Source of the DNA: JANRKG01 sp033763635 | GTDB lineage: Bacteria > Cyanobacteriota > Cyanobacteriia > GCF-001939115 | Reading direction: 5' to 3' | Length of the DNA stretch: 22,888 nucleotides | NCBI GenBank assembly: GCA_033763635.1 | Contig: JANRKG010000150.1 | Span: 1-22,888, forward strand | Shown here: piece by piece, positions 15,521 to 22,789 of the stretch | Layout of the letters: every line of letters begins with the position of its first letter | Numbering within the stretch: the stretch's first letter is position 1 | The notes under the pieces: model-generated | The model's input: only the letters and a program-made list of their open reading frames with translations | Told to the model about the DNA's origin: nothing | The model's database searches: none | Made by a program: the position numbers and the translations under genes

Positions 15521-15868
15521 ATGCCCGGTGGTGTAACGACCATTGCAGATACCGACTTTGAAGCCGAAGTGCTGAAGGTAAATGAAACACCCGTTTTAGT
15601 TTACTTTTGGGCATCCTGGTGTGGTCCCTGCCGTCTGGTTTCTCCCTCGATCGATTGGGTTGCCAGTCAGTACAGCGATCGGCTGAAGGTCATCAAAATG
15701 GAGGTAGATCCCAATCCGTCTACCGTTGCCCAGTGCAAGGTGGAAGGTGTGCCTGCCCTCCGGCTGTTCCATCAAGGAGAACTGGAGGGTTCCTGGGAAG
15801 GGGCCATTACCCGCCAGAAGATACAAGAAATTCTGGAGGAAAAGCTGCCATTGTTAGCGGGTAGCTGA
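15521..15868 (+). CDS. Thioredoxin-family protein
   Basis: A 115-residue single-domain thioredoxin. The redox motif WCGPC places the cysteines at 34 and 37, and the conserved cis-proline is Pro78 (EGVPALRLF), where classic thioredoxins have a Thr after the proline (IPT). That difference, and the loss of the usual Asp26-type residue (position 26 reads Leu in VLVYFWASW), suggest a divergent, perhaps specialised, thioredoxin rather than the main m-type protein. The ATG at 15521 has GAGG six bases upstream. It stands alone between a terminated vipp1 unit and the aminotransferase gene, so electron donor and target cannot be inferred from context. Confidence 0.92.
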   Translation: MPGGVTTIADTDFEAEVLKVNETPVLVYFWASWCGPCRLVSPSIDWVASQYSDRLKVIKMEVDPNPSTVAQCKVEGVPALRLFHQGELEGSWEGAITRQKIQEILEEKLPLLAGS

Positions 15869-15982
15869 TCTGACCAGTCGAACATCCGACATTGGGAGGC
15901 ATGGAGGGACGCATGCTCATGAGATAAACAGTCTAGGCATGATGGAATTAGTTCAGGTTAGATACTGTGCGAGGGGGAGATC

Positions 15983-17149
15983 ATGCAATTTGCGAAACGG
16001 TTGGAGCCGTTAAAGTTTAATGTTTTCGCTGAGATGGACCAGGCCAAGGCCAGAGCCAGAGCAGCGGGGCGAGACTTGATTGATCTCTCTCTAGGGTCGT
16101 CTGACCTGCCTGCCGCTTCCCATGTGCTAGAGATGATCGCCCACTCTCTCACCGATCCTTCTACCCACGGATACCTGCTCTTTCATGGCACCAAAGCCTT
16201 TCGTGAGGCAGCGGCGGCCTGGTACACCCAGCGCTACGGTGTTCCTGTTGATCCAGAAACCGAAGTGTTACCCCTGATTGGCTCCCAGGAAGGGACGGCT
16301 CACCTTCCCCTGGCAGTTCTCAATCCGGGTGATTTTGCCCTCCTGATGGACCCTGGCTATCCTTCCCATGCGGGGGGAGTCTATCTAGCCAATGGTCAAA
16401 TTTATCCCATGCCTTTGCGGGAGGCTCATGATTTCTTGCCCATCCTGGAAGAAATCCCTGCCCCTGTTCTGGCTCAGGCCCGCTTGATGGTCCTTAGCTA
16501 TCCCCACAACCCAACGACAGCCACGGCTCCCCTCTGGTTCTTCCGGGAAGCGGTCGCCTTCTGTCAACGGCACAATTTAGTGCTAGCCCACGATTTTCCC
16601 TATGCCGATCTCATCTTTGATGGAGTAAAACCTCCCTCCATCCTGCAAGCGGACCCAGAGAAGAGCGTTTCCATTGAATTTTTTACCCTTTCTAAGTCCT
16701 ATAACATGGGGGGGTTTCGGGTGGGGTATGCGATCGGCAATGCAGAACTAATCCGCGCCCTCCGTCAGGTGAAAGCCTCGATCGACTTTAACCAGTATGG
16801 CGGCATTCTGAATGGGGCGATCGCTGCCCTCACAGGTCCCCAGGAACAGGTTCAGGAAATGGTTGCGACGTTCCAGCGTCGTCGAGATGCCTTTGCTAAT
16901 GCCCTGCACCGTATTGGTTGGCAGGTGCCTATTCCTTCTGCCACTATGTACATCTGGGCGAAACTGCCCGATCGGGATGCCCAATCTTCAGTAGAATTCT
17001 GTACGCAGTTAGCAGAGGCAACCGGGGTTGCAGTCTCTCCAGGCATGGGGTTCGGGAAGGCAGGGGAAGGGTATGTCCGATTTGCCCTGGTTCACGAACC
17101 GCCGATTTTGGAAGCAGCGGTAGACCGGATTGCCGGATTTATGGCGTAA
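15983..17149 (+). CDS. PLP-dependent class I/II aminotransferase
   Basis: A 388-residue fold-type I aminotransferase. PLP contacts are visible: Asn176 (PHNPTT), Asp204 and Tyr207 (HDFPYADL), the Schiff-base Lys238 (TLSKSYNMGGFRVG) and the C-terminal carboxylate-binding Arg in GYVRFAL. The sequence style is that of the alanine/LL-diaminopimelate aminotransferase group; cyanobacteria make lysine through DapL, but substrate cannot be settled here. Start ATG 15983 (line up with MQFAKRLEPLKFNVFAEMD) is backed by GGGGGAG three bases upstream. The stop is only 4 bp before rsmD, so the two are very likely cotranscribed. Confidence 0.93.
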   Translation: MQFAKRLEPLKFNVFAEMDQAKARARAAGRDLIDLSLGSSDLPAASHVLEMIAHSLTDPSTHGYLLFHGTKAFREAAAAWYTQRYGVPVDPETEVLPLIGSQEGTAHLPLAVLNPGDFALLMDPGYPSHAGGVYLANGQIYPMPLREAHDFLPILEEIPAPVLAQARLMVLSYPHNPTTATAPLWFFREAVAFCQRHNLVLAHDFPYADLIFDGVKPPSILQADPEKSVSIEFFTLSKSYNMGGFRVGYAIGNAELIRALRQVKASIDFNQYGGILNGAIAALTGPQEQVQEMVATFQRRRDAFANALHRIGWQVPIPSATMYIWAKLPDRDAQSSVEFCTQLAEATGVAVSPGMGFGKAGEGYVRFALVHEPPILEAAVDRIAGFMA

Positions 17150-17153
17150 ATCT

Positions 17154-17756
17154 ATGTCCCTGCGTATTTCTGGCAATCGCGCCCTGAAAACCTTGCCTGG
17201 TCAAGCAACCCGCCCGACCCCTGGACGGGTGCGAGAAGCGGTCTTCAACATTTGGCAGGGAACGATCGCCGGATGCCGTTGGCTAGATTTATGTGCAGGA
17301 AGCGGGGCAATGGGGGCGGAGGCACTCTGCCGCAAAGCAACCCTCGTGGTTGGAATCGAACAATCGAGTCAGGCTTGTCGGGTCATTCGTCAAAATTGGG
17401 AAGCAGTTGCCCAGGCTCCGGAGCAATTTCGTTTGGTGCAGGGCGATGTGCTAAAACGTCTGCCAGGGTTGCAAGGCCAGCAGTTCGATCGCATCTATTT
17501 CGACCCTCCCTACGCCAGCAATCTCTATCAACCTGTCCTAACAATGGTTGCTGAGTACCACCTACTTTCCTTGGAAGGGGAGATCGCGGTAGAACACCGA
17601 TCGGAGGGGTGGAATATGGAACCGATCGCAGGGCTAGCCATCTGTCGAGAAAAAAACTATGGGGGGACTGCCCTCACTTTCTACTGCCCTATCAATGCCC
17701 CTGAGGAATCCCTGGAAAACGGGCAACCTAAGGGTGAAGGTTCAACAGAACTTTAG
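17154..17756 (+). CDS. rsmD: 16S rRNA (guanine(966)-N2)-methyltransferase RsmD
   Basis: RsmD methylates N2 of G966 in 16S rRNA of the small ribosomal subunit with S-adenosylmethionine. The 200-residue protein starts with the family signature (MSLRISGNRALKTLPGQATRPTPGRVREAVFNI). It has the SAM-binding motif LDLCAGSGAMGAEAL (44-58) and the amino-methyltransferase motif DPPY (117-120). The ATG at 17154 is chosen because the conserved N-terminus begins there; an in-frame codon at 17130 would overlap the aminotransferase. It lies 4 bp after the aminotransferase stop. Its last codons form the left arm of a hairpin with the sequence beyond the stop. Confidence 0.95.
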   Translation: MSLRISGNRALKTLPGQATRPTPGRVREAVFNIWQGTIAGCRWLDLCAGSGAMGAEALCRKATLVVGIEQSSQACRVIRQNWEAVAQAPEQFRLVQGDVLKRLPGLQGQQFDRIYFDPPYASNLYQPVLTMVAEYHLLSLEGEIAVEHRSEGWNMEPIAGLAICREKNYGGTALTFYCPINAPEESLENGQPKGEGSTEL

Positions 17757-17770
17757 GACTTCACCCTTAG
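17728..17770. terminator. Hairpin at the convergent rsmD/petG ends
   Basis: A perfect 12-bp inverted repeat, CTAAGGGTGAAG (17728-17739) with its complement at 17759-17770, has a 19-nt loop. The left arm is inside the rsmD coding region and the stop codon is in the loop. No long T-run follows in either direction, so it is a possible bidirectional terminator or mRNA 3'-end stabiliser. Confidence 0.5.
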
Positions 17771-17778
17771 ATAATTCC

Positions 17779-17802
17779 CTTACAGGCCCACTTACAGGCC
17801 CA
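17779..17802. repeat. 12-bp tandem duplication across the petG stop codon
   Basis: CTTACAGGCCCA occurs at 17779-17790 and 17791-17802. On the minus strand the unit contains the last petG codons and its TAA, so the second copy gives another TAA just downstream. Confidence 0.88.
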
Positions 17803-17905
17803 GTTGATTCCCGCGACGGTACTGAAGATAGGCAGCAACAAACAGCCCCGCCAGCGTAATGGGGATCAGGCCGAGAACGATGCCAGATAGTAAAGGCTCA
17901 ACCAC
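17792..17905 (-). CDS. petG: Cytochrome b6f complex subunit V, PetG
   Basis: A 37-residue single-helix subunit of the thylakoid cytochrome b6f complex. The minus-strand reading is MVEPLLSGIVLGLIPITLAG followed by LFVAAYLQYRRGNQLGL, which matches PetG over its full length. The start is GTG at 17905; AAGGAGA lies about ten bases upstream. The gene is too short for ordinary ORF lists. It faces the end of rsmD and diverges from cytM, whose start is about 240 bp away. A 12-bp duplication covers its last codons and stop. Confidence 0.95.
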   Translation of the reverse strand: MVEPLLSGIVLGLIPITLAGLFVAAYLQYRRGNQLGL

Positions 17906-18142
17906 GTTATCCAATCTCCTTGTTAAATGATGTTTACCTCATTCTCATCCTACAATCTTGGGTCGAAAAAAAGCGAATCCCCGATTTAGCTGAAAAGCAG
18001 TCTGACAACCTGAAATCTGTATGAAGGATCTGCAAGAAAACCTCTCCTAAGTTAAGTTATGTTATTAGATGAGAACTTATGTCTAATTTAGTTGCCGAGC
18101 GATCGACCCTTGGATAATCCCTTGACCAAGCCAGAAGTTTTG

Positions 18143-18484
18143 ATGCAGAAGTTGGGCCTCCTCGTGCTGGCGATCGGTCTGACAATCTTCTTGCTGATCT
18201 TTGGGATTCACCAGTGGCGGCTTTCTGATCCCTACATCAAAAGTGTTCTATCCCTGGCAGGGAACCCAATTCAAGGGCATGCCATTTTCCAAATGAATTG
18301 CTCAGGATGTCATGGATTGATGGCAGATGGTCATGTGGGGCCAAGCCTGAAAAATATCTCTGAGCGCAAGTCGGATTTCAGGCTAATTTATCAGGTCATC
18401 AGTGGGCAGACTCCTCCCATGCCCCAATTTCAGCCCAGCCCCCAAGAAATGGCTGATTTGCTCAGTTATCTAAAGAGTCTGTGA
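18143..18484 (+). CDS. cytM: Cytochrome c CytM
   Basis: A small membrane-anchored c-type cytochrome. With the ATG at 18143 it has 113 residues: an N-terminal hydrophobic helix (about 4-21), then a single haem domain with CSGCH (Cys53, Cys56, His57) and the axial Met in PPMPQF (Met93). The tail QVISGQTPPMPQFQPSPQEM and ADLLSYL is typical of CytM, which modulates photosynthetic and respiratory electron flow in cyanobacteria. Start is uncertain: AGAAG lies five bases before ATG 18143, but in-frame TTG codons at 18092, 18110 and 18122 would add up to 17 residues (including TKPEVL, which looks possibly conserved). It diverges from petG. Confidence 0.88.
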   Translation: MQKLGLLVLAIGLTIFLLIFGIHQWRLSDPYIKSVLSLAGNPIQGHAIFQMNCSGCHGLMADGHVGPSLKNISERKSDFRLIYQVISGQTPPMPQFQPSPQEMADLLSYLKSL

Positions 18485-18718
18485 TTTCCAGCCACGGGTT
18501 AATCTAATCCAAAGCTTCATCAATTTCACAGTTTCGATCGCTTTTTACCCCAAAGCCTTTTATAGAAACCTTTTCATCTCTCAGGTCTTAGTTCCCAACT
18601 CCTAACCCTCCCAGAGTTAGATTGCTATTTTTCTTTTTTTCTACCTCTTCCCCCTTGTCAACTGATCCAGACAGTCCGACACTGGATTTGGGAGTTGACT
18701 GGCAGTTAAGAGGTTGTT

Positions 18719-20008
18719 GTGAAAAGAGTTTTAGCAATCATTCTTGGAGGGGGCGCAGGAACTCGCCTGTATCCACTCACTAAATTAAGGGCAAAACCTG
18801 CGGTGCCCCTGGCAGGAAAATATCGCTTGATTGATATTCCAGTCAGTAATTGTATTAATTCAGAAATCCTTAAAATCTACGTTCTCACCCAGTTCAACTC
18901 GGCATCTCTCAATCGCCACATTGCTCGTGCTTACTCCTTTTCTGGTTTTTCAGATGGGTTTGTGGAGGTTTTGGCCGCTCAACAAACCCCTGAAAATCCT
19001 AACTGGTTCCAGGGAACAGCCGATGCAGTGCGTCAATATCTGTGGCTGTTTCAAGAATGGGATGTCGATGAATACTTGATTCTGTCCGGTGATCACCTGT
19101 ACCGGATGGATTATGCCCAGTTCGTGAAACGCCACCACGAGACAAATGCCGATATCACTCTGTCAGTGGTGCCGATGGATGAAAAACGAGCCTCAGACTT
19201 TGGGCTGATGAAAATTGACGATTCTGGGCGAATTGTTGATTTCAGTGAGAAGCCGAAAGGAGACGCTCTGAAGCGGATGCAAGTGGATACCACCATTCTG
19301 GGTCTGACTTCCGAAGAGGCGAAGGAAAAGCCCTACATCGCTTCAATGGGGATCTACGTCTTTAAAAAAGATGTGCTGGTGAAATTGCTGAGTGAGTCCC
19401 CTGAAAGAACAGATTTTGGGAAAGAAATCATCCCGGCAACGGCGAAGGACTACAACGTTCAGGCGTATCTGTTTGATGACTACTGGGAAGATATTGGGAC
19501 GATCGAATCCTTCTACGATGCAAACCTGGCCCTGACCCAACAGCCTCAGCCACCGTTTAGTTTCTATGATGAGAAAGCCCCCATCTACACCCGTTCTCGA
19601 TATCTGCCCCCCAGTAAAATGCTGGACTGCAACATCTCCGAATCGATGATTGGAGAAGGGTGCATTCTGAAAAATTGCTCTATTCGCCACTCTGTTTTAG
19701 GTGTTCGGACCCGTGTGGAATCAGGTTGTGTGATCGAAGATTCCCTCATTATGGGAGCAGACTACTACCAGCCCTTTGCTGAACGCCAGTCAGACTGTGA
19801 CCCCGGCAGCATTCCTCTGGGGATCGGAGCCAATACCACCATTCGGCGGGCTATCGTTGATAAAAATGCCCGAATCGGCTGTGATGTGCAGATTGTGAAC
19901 AAAGATCGGGTCGAAGAAGCCGAACGAGAAAATCTGGGCTTCTACATCCGAAGTGGGATTGTTGTCGTTCTCAAAAATGCAGTAATTTCCGATCGCACGA
20001 TTATCTAA
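18719..20008 (+). CDS. glgC: Glucose-1-phosphate adenylyltransferase (ADP-glucose pyrophosphorylase)
   Basis: GlgC makes ADP-glucose from glucose-1-phosphate and ATP, the first committed and regulated step of glycogen synthesis. The nucleotide loop is at the N-terminus (LGGGAGTRLYPLTKLRAKPA), with the SGDHLYRMDY and FSEKPKG segments of the sugar-phosphate site and a C-terminal left-handed beta-helix. The length, 429 residues, equals the Anabaena enzyme, and both lysines known there for 3-phosphoglycerate activation fall at the same numbers: Lys382 (IVDKNARIG) and Lys419 (VVLKNAVI). 3-PGA activation and phosphate inhibition are therefore expected. The start is GTG at 18719 with AGAGG five bases upstream. 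Confidence 0.97.
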   Translation: MKRVLAIILGGGAGTRLYPLTKLRAKPAVPLAGKYRLIDIPVSNCINSEILKIYVLTQFNSASLNRHIARAYSFSGFSDGFVEVLAAQQTPENPNWFQGTADAVRQYLWLFQEWDVDEYLILSGDHLYRMDYAQFVKRHHETNADITLSVVPMDEKRASDFGLMKIDDSGRIVDFSEKPKGDALKRMQVDTTILGLTSEEAKEKPYIASMGIYVFKKDVLVKLLSESPERTDFGKEIIPATAKDYNVQAYLFDDYWEDIGTIESFYDANLALTQQPQPPFSFYDEKAPIYTRSRYLPPSKMLDCNISESMIGEGCILKNCSIRHSVLGVRTRVESGCVIEDSLIMGADYYQPFAERQSDCDPGSIPLGIGANTTIRRAIVDKNARIGCDVQIVNKDRVEEAERENLGFYIRSGIVVVLKNAVISDRTII

Positions 20009-20046
20009 CCGACAAAATTAAGGGGGCACTTCAGCCTGGGATCAGC

Positions 20047-20096
20047 AAGGGGCGGTTATTTCTCGGATTTTTTTACCTGGGAAGTAACCGCCCCTT
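20047..20096 (+). terminator. Long-stem hairpin downstream of glgC
   Basis: AAGGGGCGGTTA (20047-20058) pairs perfectly with TAACCGCCCCTT (20085-20096). The 26-nt loop contains a TTTTTTT run; no T-run follows the stem. It starts 38 bp after the glgC stop and may act as a terminator or 3'-end stabiliser. Confidence 0.5.
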
Positions 20097-20215
20097 ACCG
20101 CTCAAGTTATGGCTTAGATTAGAGACACAAATGACTAAATCTCTCAAGATTGATTGCTGATGTGTCCAGCATTTGTTACAAATGGTTATGAAGAACTGTT
20201 ACGGACAGAAATTCC

Positions 20216-21007
20216 ATGCTCGGCGGTCTTACTAGCTTCACAACTCCCCCAGGCGCAGATTTTGGAGAACGGATGCTGAACACAGTCGCCAGCCAATGTA
20301 TTCGCCATCTGTTTACTCAGAGCAACTCGGTTGATGTTTCCATTCGGTGTCAACCCTCCAGCAAAATGCTCCAGGGCAGTCTGGACAGCTTCAAGATGAA
20401 CGGAACTGGATTGGTCATTCGCAAAGACTTCCGGGTTGAGGAAATGTCTTTTGAGACCGATGCGGTTGCGATCGACTTTAGTTCTGCTCTTGCCGGAAAA
20501 ATTCGTCTCAAGCAACCCACCCAGGCCGTCGCCCAGGTCGTTTTGTCGGAAGCTGGGTTAAATCACGCCTTCTCAGCAGAACTGGTTTCCAAAAAACTCC
20601 AAAATGTTTCTTCTCCAGAATTAGACAATTTTTCTGGGGGCGAACCCGTTTCTTTTAGTGACGTTCAACTCAAGCTACTCCCCAACAATCAGGTCCAGTT
20701 ACTTGCCAAAGCAGAACTGCCCAATGGCATCGTTCCCATTAGCCTAATCGCGACCCTGGTGATTGAGCGGCGGCGACGGATTCTGTTTCAAAATCCTCAG
20801 TTTATCGCGGACCCTGTTCCCGAAAATCTGCGGGGAGTCTCCCAAATTGTGACCCTTGCTTTTGCACAGGTGCTTAATGGTTTGGTTGACCTGGACCGAT
20901 TTGATCTGGATGGGGTCACGATGCGGCTCAATCGCTTAGAAACTCACGGCGATCGGCTTCTGTTCAGTGGCTATGCCCAGATCGATCACTTTCCGGGGAT
21001 TGGCTAG
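20216..21007 (+). CDS. DUF2993 (LmeA-like) protein
   Basis: A 263-residue protein of the DUF2993 family, whose actinobacterial member LmeA binds phospholipids in the cell envelope. The visible pattern is an alternation of beta strands with conserved-type segments (VDVSIRCQPSSKMLQGSLDS, FSDVQLKLLPNNQVQLLAKAEL, GVTMRLNRLETHGDRLLFSG). No signal peptide is obvious, unlike LmeA; the N-terminus (MLGGLTSFTTPPGADFGERM) is mildly polar, so the protein may be cytosolic or peripheral. Lipid binding is inferred from the family only. The ATG at 20216 has no clear Shine-Dalgarno. A methyltransferase gene follows 61 bp later. Confidence 0.85.
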   Translation: MLGGLTSFTTPPGADFGERMLNTVASQCIRHLFTQSNSVDVSIRCQPSSKMLQGSLDSFKMNGTGLVIRKDFRVEEMSFETDAVAIDFSSALAGKIRLKQPTQAVAQVVLSEAGLNHAFSAELVSKKLQNVSSPELDNFSGGEPVSFSDVQLKLLPNNQVQLLAKAELPNGIVPISLIATLVIERRRRILFQNPQFIADPVPENLRGVSQIVTLAFAQVLNGLVDLDRFDLDGVTMRLNRLETHGDRLLFSGYAQIDHFPGIG

Positions 21008-21017
21008 ACCTCAGACA

Positions 21018-21042
21018 GGGTGGTAAGGACGTGCTATCACCC
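21018..21042 (+). other. Small hairpin between the DUF2993 and methyltransferase genes
   Basis: GGGTGGTA (21018-21025) can pair with TATCACCC (21035-21042) with one G-U pair and a 9-nt loop. There is no T-run after it. It may be an attenuator or mRNA processing stem, and support is weak. Confidence 0.3.
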
Positions 21043-21068
21043 CCTTGGAACCCTTATGGTAGATTCCT

Positions 21069-21998
21069 ATGGCAACAGGCAAAGATACGATTTTTGAGCG
21101 GTATCTCGCTCCCGTGTTAGAGCTACTGGTGGATCAGAAAGCGGTGATGCGGGCCTACGAATCGATCGACTGGCAAGCTGCGACCGATCGCCTCCGTTGC
21201 TCGACGCTGACCTACCCAGAGTATTACGAATCTCAAAACTTTCATGGCATCCAGGGCGGGTATCTTAACCGGGAAGCAGCCCTATCCTATGATCCCATCC
21301 TTCAATATGCCCTGCCACCGAATGAAGCCCTGGTGCGTCAAGAAGTTGTTCAGGCTGTCAAAGGCCACCCCAGGCGCATTCTAGACCTGGCTTGTGGAAC
21401 AGGCTCTACAACCTTGCTGCTCAAGCAAGCGTTTCCAGACGCAGAGGTGATTGGGCTAGATTTATCTGTCCCGATGCTGGTAATTGCGGAGTCCAAAGCA
21501 AAGAAGGCAGGCGTGCCCCTGACTCTGGTTCATGGAAATGCCGAGCGAACCCTCTTCCCCGATGCCTCCTTCGACCTCGTAACGGCATCTCTGCTCTTTC
21601 ATGAAACGCCCCCATCCATCACCCGCGCAATCTTGACTGAATGCCACCGTTTGCTAACTGTGGGCGGCGAAATCGTGATTCTAGATGGTAATCAAAAAAC
21701 GCTCAATCAGGTTGGGTGGCTCACAGAAATTTTTGAAGAACCCTATATCAAATCCTACGCGGCTGGGAATTTAGATGCATGGCTGGGGAGGGCTGGTTTT
21801 GGAGCCGTAACCAGTCGTGACCTGTGGTGGATTCATCAGGTGTCCTATGGAGTTAAACCCCTTTCTGCTCAAAATCCTGATGCAGCAACCGTCCGGAACC
21901 GGAGGGATGCCCGGATGATGGAAGACAATACAGAAGGGATGCAACCCGCGTTTGGAACGATTACAGTAGGGTATGGGACTCAAAGCCGTTTTGTTTGA
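21069..21998 (+). CDS. Class I SAM-dependent methyltransferase
   Basis: A 309-residue methyltransferase of the Methyltransf_11/25 type. Motif I is ILDLACGTGSTTLLL (104-118), the ribose-binding acidic residue is Asp131 (VIGLDLS), and motifs DLVTASLLFHE and LLTVGGEIVILDG follow. About 100 residues come before the SAM fold (TYPEYYESQNFHGIQGGYLN), which probably shape the acceptor site; a similar extension occurs in cyanobacterial lipid/quinone-type methyltransferases, but the acceptor cannot be named. The start at ATG 21069 has no strong ribosome site. Its last 26 bp overlap the HAD hydrolase gene in another frame, so the two are translationally coupled. Confidence 0.88.
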   Translation: MATGKDTIFERYLAPVLELLVDQKAVMRAYESIDWQAATDRLRCSTLTYPEYYESQNFHGIQGGYLNREAALSYDPILQYALPPNEALVRQEVVQAVKGHPRRILDLACGTGSTTLLLKQAFPDAEVIGLDLSVPMLVIAESKAKKAGVPLTLVHGNAERTLFPDASFDLVTASLLFHETPPSITRAILTECHRLLTVGGEIVILDGNQKTLNQVGWLTEIFEEPYIKSYAAGNLDAWLGRAGFGAVTSRDLWWIHQVSYGVKPLSAQNPDAATVRNRRDARMMEDNTEGMQPAFGTITVGYGTQSRFV

Positions 21999-22677
21999 TT
22001 TCAATGGAGTCATCATCAAAGATGAACCCATTCATAAAAAGCTCATTGAGCAGTTAATAGTCGAAGAGAATCTGCGGCCTCAACGGGGAGAGTTCGAGCG
22101 GTTTTGTTTGGGACGGAGCGATCGAATCTGCCTGGTCGATCTCTTAGGAAGCCGAGGTCGGGTCCTGACCGAGAGCCAGTTAGAAGGGATGATTGCTCGG
22201 AAAGCACGGGCCTATCTCGAAACCCTGGAAGCTATGCCCAAATTGCCTATTTATCCCGGTCTGCGAGATCTCATTTTCAATCTGCGATCGGCTCAACTCA
22301 AGCTCGCGGTAGTCAGTGGTGCGTTGCGATCGGAAATTCTACTCGTCCTCGAACGCACCGAACTAGCTCCCCATTTCTCTGTTGTTGTGGGTGGAGATGA
22401 CATCAAGACCAGCAAACCCGAACCGGATGGGTATCTGCTGGCGATCGATCGCCTGAATAAGCAGTTTCCAGACTTGAACCTGAAGCCCTCTGAATGTTTG
22501 GCGATCGAAGACACCCCTCCTGGTATTCAAGCGGCGAAACGGGCCGGAATGTCGGTGGTTGGCGTTGCAAACACCTATCCCTTCCACATGATGCAACGCC
22601 AGTCCAACTGGGCCGTTGATTATCTATCAGACCTGGAACTCGATCGGGTGCGCCAGGTCTATGCCCGGGCGGGCTGA
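21973..22677 (+). CDS. HAD-superfamily hydrolase (beta-PGM/phosphatase-like)
   Basis: A 234-residue HAD hydrolase with a helical cap (about 17-90). Motif I is FDFNGVI with nucleophile Asp9; the usual second Asp (general acid/base, D+2) is Asn11. Motif II is Ser115 (VVSGA), motif III Lys148 (SKPEPDGY) and motif IV Glu179-Asp180 (AIEDTPPGI). The family includes phosphoglycolate phosphatases and beta-phosphoglucomutases, but Asn at D+2 weakens a simple phosphatase call. An in-frame TAG at 21967 leaves ATG 21973 as the first start; the gene begins inside the methyltransferase gene. It ends 39 bp before tRNA-Ala. Confidence 0.88.
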   Translation: MGLKAVLFDFNGVIIKDEPIHKKLIEQLIVEENLRPQRGEFERFCLGRSDRICLVDLLGSRGRVLTESQLEGMIARKARAYLETLEAMPKLPIYPGLRDLIFNLRSAQLKLAVVSGALRSEILLVLERTELAPHFSVVVGGDDIKTSKPEPDGYLLAIDRLNKQFPDLNLKPSECLAIEDTPPGIQAAKRAGMSVVGVANTYPFHMMQRQSNWAVDYLSDLELDRVRQVYARAG

Positions 22678-22716
22678 GGCAAGGAGCGCTCCCTTTGCTA
22701 AAATAGATAGACTGAC

Positions 22717-22789
22717 GGGGAATTAGCTCATTTGGTAGAGCGCAGCGATCGCACCGCTGAGGCGAGGGGTTCGAATCCCCTATTCTCCA
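22717..22789 (+). tRNA. tRNA-Ala (anticodon CGC)
   Basis: A full cloverleaf can be drawn. Acceptor GGGGAAT pairs with ATTCTCC (22782-22788), including a G3-U70 wobble, the alanine identity element. The D arm is GCTC/GAGC, the anticodon stem CAGCG/CGCTG with loop ATCGCAC (anticodon CGC at 22750-22752), and the T arm AGGGG/CCCCT with TTCGAAT. The discriminator is A and CCA is not encoded. It reads GCG codons. The HIP1 octamer GCGATCGC (22745-22752) spans the anticodon stem and loop. Confidence 0.96.
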
